Position numbers and translations under genes: made by a program
Notes under the pieces: model-generated
The model's database searches: none
Seen by the model: only the letters and a program-made list of their open reading frames with translations
Told to the model about the DNA's origin: nothing
Source of the DNA: Rhizophagus clarus
Lineage: Eukaryota > Glomeromycota > Glomeromycetes > Glomerales > Glomeraceae
Assembly (NCBI GenBank): GCA_015698045.1
Contig: BLAL01000229.1
Location: forward strand, 2,144,001 to 2,208,000
Direction of reading: 5' to 3'
DNA length: 64,000 nucleotides
Part shown: positions 48,201-59,848 of the stretch, in pieces
Layout: every line of letters begins with the position of its first letter
How positions within the stretch are numbered: the stretch's first letter is position 1

Positions 48201-49670
48201 TCTTTATTTGACTAGTAAATTGACCATTAATTCATTGTTTGTACAGTTTGCCCAAGTCACTTCTCCAGAAATAATTTTTGGTTCTCTAAATAATGTACCT
48301 CTGTTGCATCGGTTGTAAGACGATGCGCCTGTGACTGGTTCGCTACTATACATTTATATATCAAATATGGTCTGGTGCAAAAAGTTAATATACCTCAAGT
48401 AAAATGCCATAATAACAAGTAAACTTTTTCTATTTGATACATATTTGGAAACATGAAATATGGAATTGAAATCGAAATACGTATCATCATCAGAATCATC
48501 ATAGCTATAAATTCTTTATCAATTAATTGAACGTCCTCAAAATATTTTTTGGTATTTTTAAGCGCTCTTTTCCGAAGTTCAACTATAACTTCGAGTCAAT
48601 ATTCTTAGATGCATTTAGAAGCGTATTTCTGATGGATTTATATTTCAAGCTTTGATTCATGGATTGAATCGTCACTATTACTCTATTGCAATTAATTATC
48701 GAAAGAATGAATTGGAACAGAAAATGTTGTTCAATCTACATAAGAAAAACTGGACACATGGACTTACTAAAATACCTCAATTGGTTAAAGCTCACAGTGA
48801 TAGGGAGAGGTATAAAAAACTATGAAGTTTCCTTGTTAAGATGTAGGATAGGTTTACCTCAGGACCTTTATGAAAAAGTAAATTCTGAAATATTCCATCA
48901 TGTCGAGATTTAAAATACTATCATTACGTCTGATATTATTTAGTCTCAACCATTCCAAATTCGTTTTCATTGCAATGACGGAAACTAATATTAGTATACA
49001 ACTTATGAATTATTATGTTAACTAGATATTTATTTAGGAAAAATAACTGAAATTAGTAATATTTTCTTTCACACCATAGGTGTAACACTAAAGAATCTTC
49101 ACGATCAAAAATCATATAAGTATTCTAATCAAAATTCAGAATAAAAGTTTTTCTTCGGTAATGCAAAGGTGGTTTTCCGAACCTTCAATTGCATCTTGTT
49201 AGCTTTCTTCAAAAAATATCCTATAAAAATTTCTTGAGAGGTAAATTTTTTTAGCAATAGCTATAGATGCATAAAGAATCGGTGAAAAGAATTTACAACG
49301 TATCACTTCATCGTTGTCTTTACGTTTAAAAGTTTTAAGATTATATCCTCCGTACAATAACAGTATGAATATTAATTTTCTTAATTATTATGATGAAAAA
49401 AAATGTTATTATTCCTCATTGATCTTGTAGTAAAGTCACAATATATAGGCGCTCTGAACTTTTCTGGATCTTAATCATATCTTCAATATCTTGAGCTAAC
49501 CCTTCAAGACTAACCAGCCAGAATCACAATCTCGTCCATAAAAACTCGAATATATTAATTATTATTATTAAAATTTTAAAGGTGCGATGTATTTTCTTGG
49601 GAACCTTTTATTTCAACCAAAGGTAGGAACGGACACTTCCCAGTCAGCCATATAAGTTCTATCTATTGTA
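45211..49670. other. Long region with no recognisable gene
   Basis: Base composition is more mixed than in the 25-42 kb desert, yet no exon chain is convincing. Two short open frames (47573-47761 and 48686-48913) are unrecognised; the second starts [15 protein letters not shown] and could be a decayed exon. A perfect hairpin lies at 45899-45926, and an 11-bp inverted repeat, GGACAATAATT, at 47078-47088 / 47125-47135. Confidence 0.35.
45899..45926. other. Perfect 12-bp-arm hairpin
   Basis: CTATTCAATTGT and its exact inverse are separated by a GGAT loop. This is far from any annotated gene; its role is unknown. Confidence 0.6.
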
Positions 49671-50552
49671 CACAGGCAATCGCGGTAAATCGGATCTTTG
49701 ATAAATTAGATTTGGTGCTATTTCGGATTTTTCTTCCGGAACCAAATCTGTCATATTAAAACAATCGCGATATACCGGATTTTATTAGTAAAGTCGCGAT
49801 ATTTCATAAATCGGATTTGATTCCACGTAAAGATGGTCAATAGTCTTTTTTTAGAATTACCTGGTCCTGACAGTTTTTAAAAGCTTTTTGAAAAGTAATA
49901 AAGTACACACCCAAACTTTTATGATGTTACAGAATTGGTTAAAGACTAAAATGTGGCAAAATTTGGGTTGAATCCAATCAGCCAATTTAGAATCAAATGG
50001 ATTTTTATAGGTTTTTATGACAACGGTTCCAAAGACTTAGAAAAGTAAGATAAAGGCCAAATCTTGCCACTTTTTGGTCTTTAGCCCATTCTACTATGTC
50101 ACAAAAAATTGAGTGTGTAGTCTTGTTACTTTTCCGAAAAATTTTCAAAGAATGTTCAGGACCGAAAAAGACCAAAAAGACCGTTGACCATCTTTAATTC
50201 CACGTCAGCTATATCAAAAAAATCTTGATGTATTGGATTTTTCCAAATTTGACATTAATTTATCCTTTTTAAGCATACCTTTATATTATTATAATTTTTA
50301 ATTTTGATCAAAACGAATAATTTATACCAGATTTAAGATTAATATGTCAAACAAAAATTTTTCTCGTGTACAATTTTTACCATTTTTTTTTATTTCAATC
50401 TTCCAATCAAAGTTCAAAACAGTTTTATTTTTTTGTAAACCTTGATATACATATAAATCCAGCATAAGAAGATTTTTTGATATATCAGATATCTTGATAT
50501 ATTGAATATTATCTCTGGAACCAACCAGTCCGATTTATCGCGATCGCCTGTG
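49671..50552. mobile_element. 882-bp TIR element carrying a nested MITE
   Basis: The inverted ends read CACAGGCAATCGCGGTAAAT at the left and CACAGGCGATCGCGATAAAT at the right (inverse), continuing to CGGA. Internally CGATATACCGGAT- and CGCGATATTTCATAAATCGG-like words repeat. TA lies on both sides; no longer duplication is seen. The CACAGG start resembles the CACTA-type element at 7828, but the relation is unproven. No coding capacity. Confidence 0.7.
49828..50196. mobile_element. 369-bp hAT-like MITE nested in the 49.7-kb element
   Basis: An 8-bp duplication, ATTCCACG, flanks it (49820-49827 and 50197-50204). The ends are TAAAGATGGTCAA and its inverse, fitting the hAT YARNG rule. Inner arms continue as imperfect inverted sequence (for example TGGCAAAATTTGG against TGGCAAGATTTGG). 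Confidence 0.85.
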
Positions 50553-50576
50553 TAATTAATACTAAGGGCTTCTATC

Positions 50577-51875
50577 TAGAGGCGGCACGTGATTTAAAAC
50601 AACGTGATTAAAAAACGTTTTTGTTTTAAAACATGATTTAATACTGATTATCAATGTTTTTTATTATATTGAATGATGTAATTTAATTACTATTTAAATT
50701 ACATAATTCAGTGATCAAATATTTAACATTTAAATCGATTTCTTCACGTTTAATCTCAAACTTGAAAAATTTAAAGATGTCTCGTGAAAGATCATCATTA
50801 GCAGATGTTCAGCAACAATTTGAAACACTTCAATTGATTTAAGTGGTCAATCTAACCTCGTTAAAGATGCAAATTTTGTGGAAGTAATGTAGATTGATCT
50901 CAAAGAACAAATTTTAGGTGATTTATTGTGGGCAAATTTGGAAGCTTTAGATTATTTTTTAACACCATTTGTCAAACTTATTCGTTTATTTGAATCAGAT
51001 ACACCATTACTTCTTGTGTTTATGAAGAACGGAAACAAATTCAGAAATCAGTTAATGCTCAAGAATTAGATTTAAATTTCAAAATAAGAGTTCATAGATT
51101 GGTTGACAATCGATTTGAATTTGCCTTTCATCCTGCAATGGCAATTGCAAATCTTTTGGATCCTAAGTAATAAAATTTATTTAAATAAAACAATTCTAAA
51201 TTTTATTAGTTACTAATTATGATTTATACTTTTTTAGTTTTCATGGTAAATCTTTAGGACTAACTGACTTTGAAATGATTATTATATCATATATTGAAAA
51301 AGTTTACAAATTTGAAGAAGCAGCACATGTAAGAAAATTTCTATACTATAAATGTTTAATAGTAAAATTAATAATATTTCATTTGTGTATGAAAAGATTT
51401 ATGAAGTAATACAGAAATATATTGCAAAGACTAATGAATTTTCTAGAGCATTGCTTTGAACATCTAATAAATATTCAAGTCCTATTAGTAGAAGTCCAAC
51501 TTCACTCATAAATTTCCTAAATTTCCTGTTGTAGTTGAACTTGCTTGTCAAGTACTTTCAATCATAACCTCATCAGCTGCAGCTAAACATAACTGGTCTA
51601 ACTTCAGATTTATTCATAGTAAGCTTGGTGCACATTTGAATAACAATTGGGTAAAAAAACTTGTAGCAATTTATCAAAATTTGAGAACTCATAAAGAGAT
51701 CAAGAAGGATATTTGGCTTGAAAAAGATGAAGTTTAATTTTATAAATATTTTATTATGATTAAATATTTAAATATTATAAGCATTTATATTGAATAATTG
51801 AATAAATAAAGTATTAAAAGAACTATTGTCTAATGTTTTAAAACATTTTTTAAAACATGTTTTTTGCCATCCCTG
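50577..51875 (+). mobile_element. Decayed 1.3-kb hAT transposon
   Basis: The 8-bp duplication CTTCTATC lies at 50569-50576 and 51876-51883. The ends are TAGAGGCGGCA at the left and CAGGGATGGCA (inverse) at the right, both YARNG. Subterminal ATTTAAAACA / TGTTTTAAAAT words occur on both sides. The interior holds fragments of a hAT transposase. The 5' part and catalytic core look deleted. Confidence 0.85.
50775..51737 (+). pseudogene. hAT transposase remnant (C-terminal dimerisation region)
   Basis: Broken frames include ALDYFLTPFVKLIRLFESDT (~50944-51005), RFEFAFHPAMAIANLLDPK (~51110-51167), then after a likely intron a segment starting FHGKSLGLTDFEM, and at ~51535-51737 SSAAAKHNWSNFRFIHSKLG followed by VKKLVAIYQNLR. 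The last matches the hATC dimerisation motif. Frameshifts and missing N-terminal zinc-finger and DDE parts make it non-functional. Confidence 0.75.
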
Positions 51876-51883
51876 CTTCTATC

Positions 51884-53169
51884 TAATGCTTGAAAAAAAT
51901 AGTTATGATTCAATTTATTGGTAAATCATTCACACTATAAGCATAATAAAGCTTATTCAGTTTAGATCTGTTACGTAATTTTTGCTTAAATGGGACCAAG
52001 CAGATAGTAGAACTGTTCTGACAATAAGCTTATTTTTAAATTGCAAAAATCGGATTACTGAACGGGTTACATAATTCTATCTACCAATCTCAAAAATCCG
52101 GGCGATGAGAGGCCTAACATAAATCTGGAAGTCTAATTGATTGGCTAAAACTTTGAACATAACAGTCACATGATTTTATCAATTTCGTCCAATCAAAATT
52201 GCAAATAAGTGTTGTTCAAGAACCGGTTTGAAAACAAAAAGGAGGGGGGTGATTATGTTAAACCCACTTTTTGCTTGGTCCGGCCTAATGGTTATATCCG
52301 AACAGTACATACTATTATGGCAATGCTAAATGTATATTATTGAAGTTGGCAGGAATGACCAAAACATGCCTGACTAAGTCAAAATAGCTCAAACTATTTA
52401 TAAATAAATTTATTGAGATAAAAGGAATTCTTTGTTTACCTTAATAAATGTAAATAACAAATAAATAAATGAATAAATAAATAAATAAAATTCGAAATGT
52501 CCGTTTTAAGGAAAGTGAATGCGATATAAACCAGTCTTATATTATAGCTCAATTGATCAATTATTACCAGAAGATTATCCGAAAAGGGATTACGAATATT
52601 AATTAATTTTCTCGACTTATATTTGAGTGTAGTCACGTGTTTAACTTTGCTTAATACAGGTTACAAGGTATGTAAAGTTGTAAAATAATTAATTTTACTA
52701 ATTTTGAATCCTTAATAAGTAATTGCAAAAAAAAAGACAAGAAAAATTAAATTTTAATTACAGTTATCCAAGTCTAGCAGGTCATTGTTTATCAATTACT
52801 TACTTAATAAATATAGGAATGAACCATGCGTTTACGTAGAAAAGTCCTTCTATTGAAGATCATGAAACAGATCTTTGTATTTTTGTCAGAGATTCCGAGC
52901 CGACCATCATTTAAATACCTCGCTAAACAATTAAAGCTAGTAAACAAAAATTTAAAATTTAGAAGTAAAACAAGTCTGCGGAAAAAGTATACCACCCTAC
53001 TCTACTTTATTCTACCATACATTTCATATGACACTTACCTTGTTCCCTACCAAAAGTTTTTTTACTTGTCAAATATGATTACAGTCTTTATTAAAATATA
53101 AATAAGAAATAAAAAATTATATCTTCTACATCTACGATTTTTAATTCTGATCGTCTTGTAGTAATGAGA
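51884..53169. other. Intergenic DNA
   Basis: No recognised gene. A run of AAATAAATAAATGAATAAAT lies at ~52455-52490. An open frame at 52826-53101 (MRLRRKVLLLK start) is unrecognised and lacks supporting exon structure. Confidence 0.35.
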
Positions 53170-55952
53170 ATATTTTGATTCTCAAGAAGGTATAATTGAT
53201 AAAAATGGCGATGGTAATAAGAATAATAATGGGATACTTGAACGATCACATACAACATATACAGTAAAGAGTAGATATAGTAAATACCAAGAAAATTTCA
53301 GAAAAAGTAAAACTTGTATTTGATATTCAAAAGGAGGATGATGAAGTTGAGGAAGAAGAAGATTATCAAATTTCAATTAGTCAAGATGGAAAATTTGTCA
53401 TTATATTCGATACAGGTTAAAAAAAATACGTTATAAATAGCTATTTGATATATGTAAATTATATTTATACATTTTTTTTTTGTTTATAGCAAACCTTCGA
53501 ATTAAAGCTTACAAAAATGTTGATCCCCATTCATTTACGGTCTAAGAAAAGGAATTCTCAACAAAATTTTGAACAGAGAGAATCTTGGGAAGAGAATAAA
53601 CTGATCGCGTATTTTAAAATAAATGCTGGTTATTTAACTATTGAAAAGTTTTATAACAATAATTTTGACAACAATAATGGTTCTTCAAATACTCGTACAG
53701 AAAATGTAGGAAAGATAATGAAAGATAGATGGAGTTTTGACGTATCGAATATGCAAAATTATAATAACGATAAGATCATTATTGTTGCCGTATCACACGT
53801 TGCTGATGATGATATTAGAAGACCAAAGAAACAAAATGATTGTGAGTTAATAAAGAAAGAATATAAGAAAAAATAAAATTAATAATCATGTTAAACTTAA
53901 TATATCCTCTGCACCTGCTGCCAAAGTTAAAGATAAAATAAGTACAGCAATATTTCGTCTTATGTTTACTGAAATAAATGGAAATTATTCTTTTGTTATT
54001 TTATTAACGTTTCAGGAATATGTAAATTTGTACAAGATATTAATAATATCAACCAAGATATTTTAAAAGATTTATATTATTGAATTTTAGTGGAATATAC
54101 GATTTTATGTAAGATAATGGTTGGTTTAGTTTTAGTTATAATGAAAGATTTGATTATCCAAAAAGTGTTGAGATTGAATTAGGTCATTTGCATAAAAATA
54201 ATTTAACGGATTGCATGAATAAGCTTCTTACGTGTATTTATAATCAATATTTCTTGGTCGAATAGTGTGCAGGACTGCAGGCGATTGAAGGTAAATTATA
54301 TAACCAAATTTTATATATAATATATGATATATATTTATTTAAAACTTACGAATTCTACGTGTGACCTAGTTTATAATCTTGCAGAAATGAATGTTTTATG
54401 CGAGGCCATCAATAATTTTTCAAGTCACGTGACCACAATATGATTTTAATAAATTATGTATTTTAAAATAAGGTTTTACTTAATGGAAAATGGCTTGGAG
54501 ATCGTGTCAAAAAAGTTTAATGAAATAGAAAAAATATATTCATTAGAATTTATTAATAACGATGAGAAACTGCTTACAATAGGCAAAGTTCTTGAAGGAA
54601 AGTTAAAAGTTTGTGATTTGGGATCTATATAATACCGACAAAGTTGAAGCAACAACTTCCTTACGGTAGAAGAGTTTGACACTCGTTTAGCTAGAACATC
54701 GGGAAACCTTTTGCAAAAAGTTACTTCTGTTCTTAAAAATATCGAGGATAAGTTAATAAAATTTAACGAATTAAAAGAAATAAATAATGATTTGAGGTTA
54801 TATTCAAAAGATGAATATTATAGACCTTTTGATAAAAATATAGAACCATGGGTTCATATAGAAGATGATCTTTGTAATAATGCGAAAGAGACTTTACAAC
54901 TTGTAATTGGAAGATCTACTGTTCAAATTTGGCATCAAGTCAAAGATGGTAGTAAGTGTAAAGATACTTCCTAATAAAGGAGAACCATTTCTTAAATATA
55001 TATGGACGAATGGTCAATAGATGACTGCGAATTAGAGAGTTTAAGTATGAACTAAATAATAATGTACTGAACGATTTTAAGTTGAAAGTTTATTGGTATG
55101 AAAGAATTGAAGACGGAAAGATTAAAGAGAATGAAGATAATGGAAGATAATGAAATAGAGAATGGGAAGTGGGAAAGAAAATGGAAAAAATTGGAAAGGA
55201 AAGAAAAACAATTTTACGACAGGATATTAACGACAAGGTTAACGCAATCAGACACGCATGTAAAGCATTGGAACACCTTAATAAACGTGCTAAATATCTT
55301 GTAAATTACGTTAGTAAGCATCGCGTAAGTGTTTTACAATAAAAAATTTTGGTTATCTTAAAATGATAATATATTAAGTGTAAATATATTCTTTCTTCAA
55401 TAGTACGAAGAAATGATTGCATACATTAATCATATAATATGGAGATTTATTAAATATAAACCTAACGAATATAAAATTGTTAGATGTTCGACATAACGTC
55501 ATGAAGAATTTAATTCTTGGCGATTGCGATCATTTAATAAAATTTATATTGTTTGGAAACGATGACGACAATCATAAGGACTATAAAAAGGAAAAATTCA
55601 TTATTAAACATATACCAAGGAGTATACTCTGGAAAAAGGATCGATCGTTTGCAAAAGATAATGATCTTAAACCTTTTGAAAAAGAAGACGATAAATCAAA
55701 CGAAAGGGATAAAATAATACCATCGAATGATATGGAATTAGCTATTTATTATTGCAAAGGTAGAATATATTTTCATAACGTTATTTCAGACCAATCAATA
55801 TAAATAAATAATTATTTTATTTTATAGGACGTGAACTTAAAGATACAATAATTGTTGCTTACCTTTTGGAATATTACTCTCAACATGCGAGAAATAATAC
55901 CGTTTGGATGAGCACTGCTTCTAAAGCACTTTCTTTGTTATATAATTACGGT

Positions 55953-56571
55953 TAGGGATAGGAATCGATTCTAGAATCGACTAATCGCGATTAATCGTTT
56001 CGCAAGATTCGATTCTGAGATTCGATTTTCGGTTTCGATTAATCGATTCTAATCGATTCTAATCGATTCTCTGCGTCATGAATAGAGCTCAAAACGGGTC
56101 AGTCGGGTCGGTTCGGGTAACCTGCTCTGACCCGACCTGACCCGACTCGTTGACCCGAAAGTATTCGAGTTACTTCGAATGATTAGATTAATAAAAAAAA
56201 ACATTGTAAAAACGTTTCGCGACGTTTTTTTAATAAATTATCACAAAAAAAAAACGTCGCTAAACGTTTTTTATTAAATTATACATTAAAAAACGTTTGG
56301 CAACGTTAATTAATAGCTTATAAAACATTTTTTTTTTTTTATGTTTCAAAAAAACGGTTCTCAGGTAACCTGAATTGACCCCTACCCGTCTGGAGCTCTA
56401 GATATTAATAATGTCATCTATCTAATTAAACGAACTGAACGAACTGCACATGAAAATATTTTAACCACAGTAACTACGCCAGACTCGATTTTTTTTGTGC
56501 GATTTTCGATTAGTCGATTTAGAATCGACTTTCGATTAATTCGATTATCGCAGAATCGATTCCGATCCCTA
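55953..56571. mobile_element. 619-bp hAT-like MITE inserted at an exon/intron junction
   Basis: The 8-bp duplication ATTACGGT lies at 55945-55952 and 56572-56579. The ends are TAGGGATAGGAATCGATTCT at the left and TAGGGATCGGAATCGATTCT (inverse) at the right, fitting YARNG. Subterminal TTCGATTAATCG / AATCGATTCT words repeat many times. The inserted site duplicates the end of the YNYG exon and the GT of its donor. Confidence 0.9.
56083..56400. mobile_element. 318-bp TIR element nested in the MITE
   Basis: The ends read TAGAGCTCAAAACGGGT at the left and TAGAGCTCCAGACGGGT (inverse) at the right, followed by GGGTC/GACCC-rich arms and three AAAACGTTT-type blocks. The flanking 8 bp do not match well, so the duplication has decayed or the boundary is off. 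Confidence 0.7.
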
Positions 56572-59151
56572 ATTACGGTTCTTGATTTATTTGTTATATA
56601 TATATTTTATTATCAAGAAAAAATTTGAAATGAATTTGTGAAATTGACAATTTTTATTAAATGATTATTCTAGAAAATTATTTCGTAAGGAATGTTTTGC
56701 AGAACAGGATCACTTTTCATCACAAGATCCATACGATGTAATCGTGACACCAAATTTGGAGCATTCAGGCCTATAGATAAACTGCAGTTCGATAAAGATA
56801 AATTTTACAAATGGATTCTGAAATTATTTAAGTCTTTCGAAATTAATATGTTCAGATTCGTTGAACACTTTGATAATGATCTTGGAAAGCCACCGATAGC
56901 TTACGAGGGGTTCCTTTCCTGATTTTGCTGTAAATAAAATTCACAGAAAAAAGTAGAAAATGATTTAATAAAATTTATTATGAATAATTTTTGGATGTTA
57001 TTAATACCACGATGGTACAAAATTGGTCGAAGAGAGAAGAATCTGTTAAGCCCATTTTCAAAGGTGGTACGATACGAGAATAATGATGATATGTATGACA
57101 ACTCTGGTTATCGATTTTCTATGGCGCAGGGCGAGAGAATTTTTTTTTCTCCATCTTTTTCTACGATTTCTTATCTTAGTTTTTGCTTTTGTTATGTTAG
57201 TTGGGCATATATTAATTATGAAGTTGCGGATGAAAAACTTCGAAATATTTTATTTATATCGATGGTTATATTTTATTATTTAGCATTATATTTATTCGTT
57301 ACTGAAGTGGTTATCATGTACCTAGGAATATTTCGGAGCTATATTTAATATTTTTGATTTAATCTCAATATAATTCCAACGATAGTAATGACAGAGTTAT
57401 ATATGAATTATCAATTCGCCAATGGTTTTGGAAGTATCACAACACTTGATACTCGATTAGTTGTGATGATATCGTTTTCGATTCTCTTGATTTGGTTTTG
57501 TATCTTCGTCTAAAATAGGGTTCTTAATCGAGTCGAGTAAGGTCGACCATTGATTGAGTCAATCAATTACTAATCGATCATAAGTTTTCGAACTAGCATA
57601 AAATGATAGTCCTAACAGAGCTGTATAAATATAAAAAGAAGTTTTTTTTTATGTGAATTATCAAATTAAACATATGATATTTGTGTAAAACATTATAAAG
57701 TTAAAGAAATTAAAAGGCACCTTTTGTACATTTTATCTATAATTATTAATTTAGAAAAGAATTATATAAATAAATGTCAGACAAGAACAAAAAACGTAAA
57801 TATTTAAACATTATCATGACAATTCACTCCTATTTTTGTTATGATAGGTTAAAGATCGTAAAAAGTGGTGTCAAGGTATCTGAATTGATTTCTTGCTTTG
57901 TGTTCATTGCTGTTACAATCTAAAAATAATGGCTCAGGTTCAAATGATTCTTTTGTATAAATTTGATAAGATTAAAGTTAATTTTTTTTAAAGTTTAGAA
58001 ATAAAATTTAATAAATTTTAATAAATTTAAATACCCTAGTCTAAAATCAGGTAAAATAAAATTTTTCTTTTTTTTTTTTTTAAAAAAAAAAAATTAAAAG
58101 ACTTGTTACAGACTTTACGGCTAAATGGCTAATCATTTGTTAATGCTTTTACTTCAAACTTTTTTTATGTTATGATAATCTTCAAAACTGTATTCCGTTC
58201 ATTTTATTTACTATAATTGCATTTGCACATTCAATGTCATGATCATTTCCAATTTTATTTTAAACCTTAGTATTTCTATCGTAAATTCAATACTAACTTT
58301 TATATCTTTTCTATAGGTTTATTCTGCTTGACAATCCAGAACATATAGACACTAAAGCTACTTAATTTAGTGGACAAGCTACAAGTACTCAAACGGGTGA
58401 AACATTTAATATCCGATTTTAACCCCAGAGGTTCGGCCGATAATCCATTTTTTTATATATTAACATTAATTGAAGTTGCATATTTTTGGCTTAACGGTAA
58501 TTGGGTTCAAAGAGGTACGTTCAATTTTTGGGCGGTCGATATGTTAAGCTTACTTGCTAGCATCTTCTTCCGTTCTTCGTAACGATATTACAAAACATGT
58601 TGATTGCTTTCATGGGGTAGGTTTTAATGAAAAATATAATAACTTTAATACTTTATTATCACATTATTTAAAAATTATTCGTATAGTGGTGTTATTTAGA
58701 AGCAGCAACTAAAGGTAGACAAACTTTGTTGAGGTATCGAGCAAATTAGATAGTAGATTACGAAGCTTTTCATCATATTCATTTTCGACATCAAGAACCA
58801 AGTCCAAGGAACATTTATTATATTGGTCAATCTAAAAATTTTGTAGAATGGTATAAAAGTAGAAAAAATGATCAAGGTGAGATATATAAAGATTTTGAGG
58901 AAAAATCTACATTCACGAAATACGCTTTCAAAGAGACCGATTATGATAAAGTTTCAATTTGGAAATTTGATGATTGTTCTACTACTGCTACTACTATGAA
59001 AGTTGCAGAAGATCTTAAAGAAGAAAATTCAATTTTAAAGAATGATCAAGAAGTTATTTTGAACGAAATTAATGAAATGAGAAAATTAATAGATAATATT
59101 GATTCTATAATTGGTCAATTGTGTAATAAATTTAATCTTAATAATAATTAA

Positions 59152-59848
59152 ATTACCCATAATAATAAATTATTGGTTGGGTTCTTAAGTAAAATACTAC
59201 TATTAGGAACCAACGTTAGAAATATCGGTCCTACTAGGATCGGCATTTTCCCAGTAGCTCAGTTTATTTATATTTTATCGTATATAATATGTATAACATA
59301 ATAATAATTATAATTTTTAAATAAAAATAGATTTTCAGCCATATTACTTACCAGGGATATGTTGTTGTCCAACGAACTATATTTGAAACGTTTACTTAAC
59401 CAAATGCGCGATAGATCGAGATAATTTGTCAATTAATTACATACCATAAAAATTATATTGATACGTCGATCATATTTTATTTTACCAAATATATTAACTA
59501 AAAATATTTTGACTACGATTTTTTTTAGGACCTAAAATCTTGTTTTGCTTTTATCTGTTGTGTTATATTACTCAAGTCTTTATTTTGCGAAGAGAATTAA
59601 GAATTGATTCATTCGCGACAAAAATGCTTCTCATTCTACAGTTTCGGATTCGGTTATAAAAGGCAATATGGTGGTCATACAAAACGATGGCTACACAAGC
59701 TCTGAAATAAGGTTTTTTCTTTGTTTAAAAAATAAAATTTTACGTTTATTAGTTTTTTTTAAAATTGGTTTCTTTCTTTTTTTTTTTTTTTTTAAGAAAA
59801 AAAAAAATAACTAAAAAAAATTTTATAATATATAAAAAAAAAAAAAAA
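59152..59848. promoter_or_regulatory. Spacer and promoter of the intact ion-transport-like gene
   Basis: About 700 bp between the dead and living paralogues. It has an A/T homopolymer-rich leader directly before the ATG at 59849. No other gene is seen. TATAATATATAAA lies ~25 bp upstream of the start. Confidence 0.4.

Larger units (their letters stand above)
53170..59151 (+). pseudogene. Upstream paralogue of the ion-transport-like gene, decayed
   Basis: The pieces match, in order, the intact gene that follows. ~53350-53418 has ISISQDGKFVIIFDT. ~53490-54290 includes RWSFDVSNMQNY. ~54480-55320 has MENGLEIVSKKF and LQLVIGRSTVQIWHQVKDG. ~55404-55760 has LLDVRHNVMKNLILGDCDH. ~55828-55952 is the short exon ending in YNYG. 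~56672-57350 carries transmembrane segments, and ~58330-59151 a pore-proximal and C-terminal part ending in a coiled coil (EINEMRKLIDNIDSIIGQ). Frameshifts and stops occur throughout, for example near 53310, 53545, 53870, 54620, 55000 and 57350. A 619-bp MITE sits at the YNYG splice junction. The whole lies about 0.7 kb upstream of the intact copy in the same orientation, so it is a tandem duplicate that died. Confidence 0.75.

Noticed and set aside
59765..59848. Upstream in-frame start for the ion-transport-like gene
   Set aside because: It adds only poly-Phe and poly-Lys from homopolymers; the ATG at 59849 gives a normal N-terminus.
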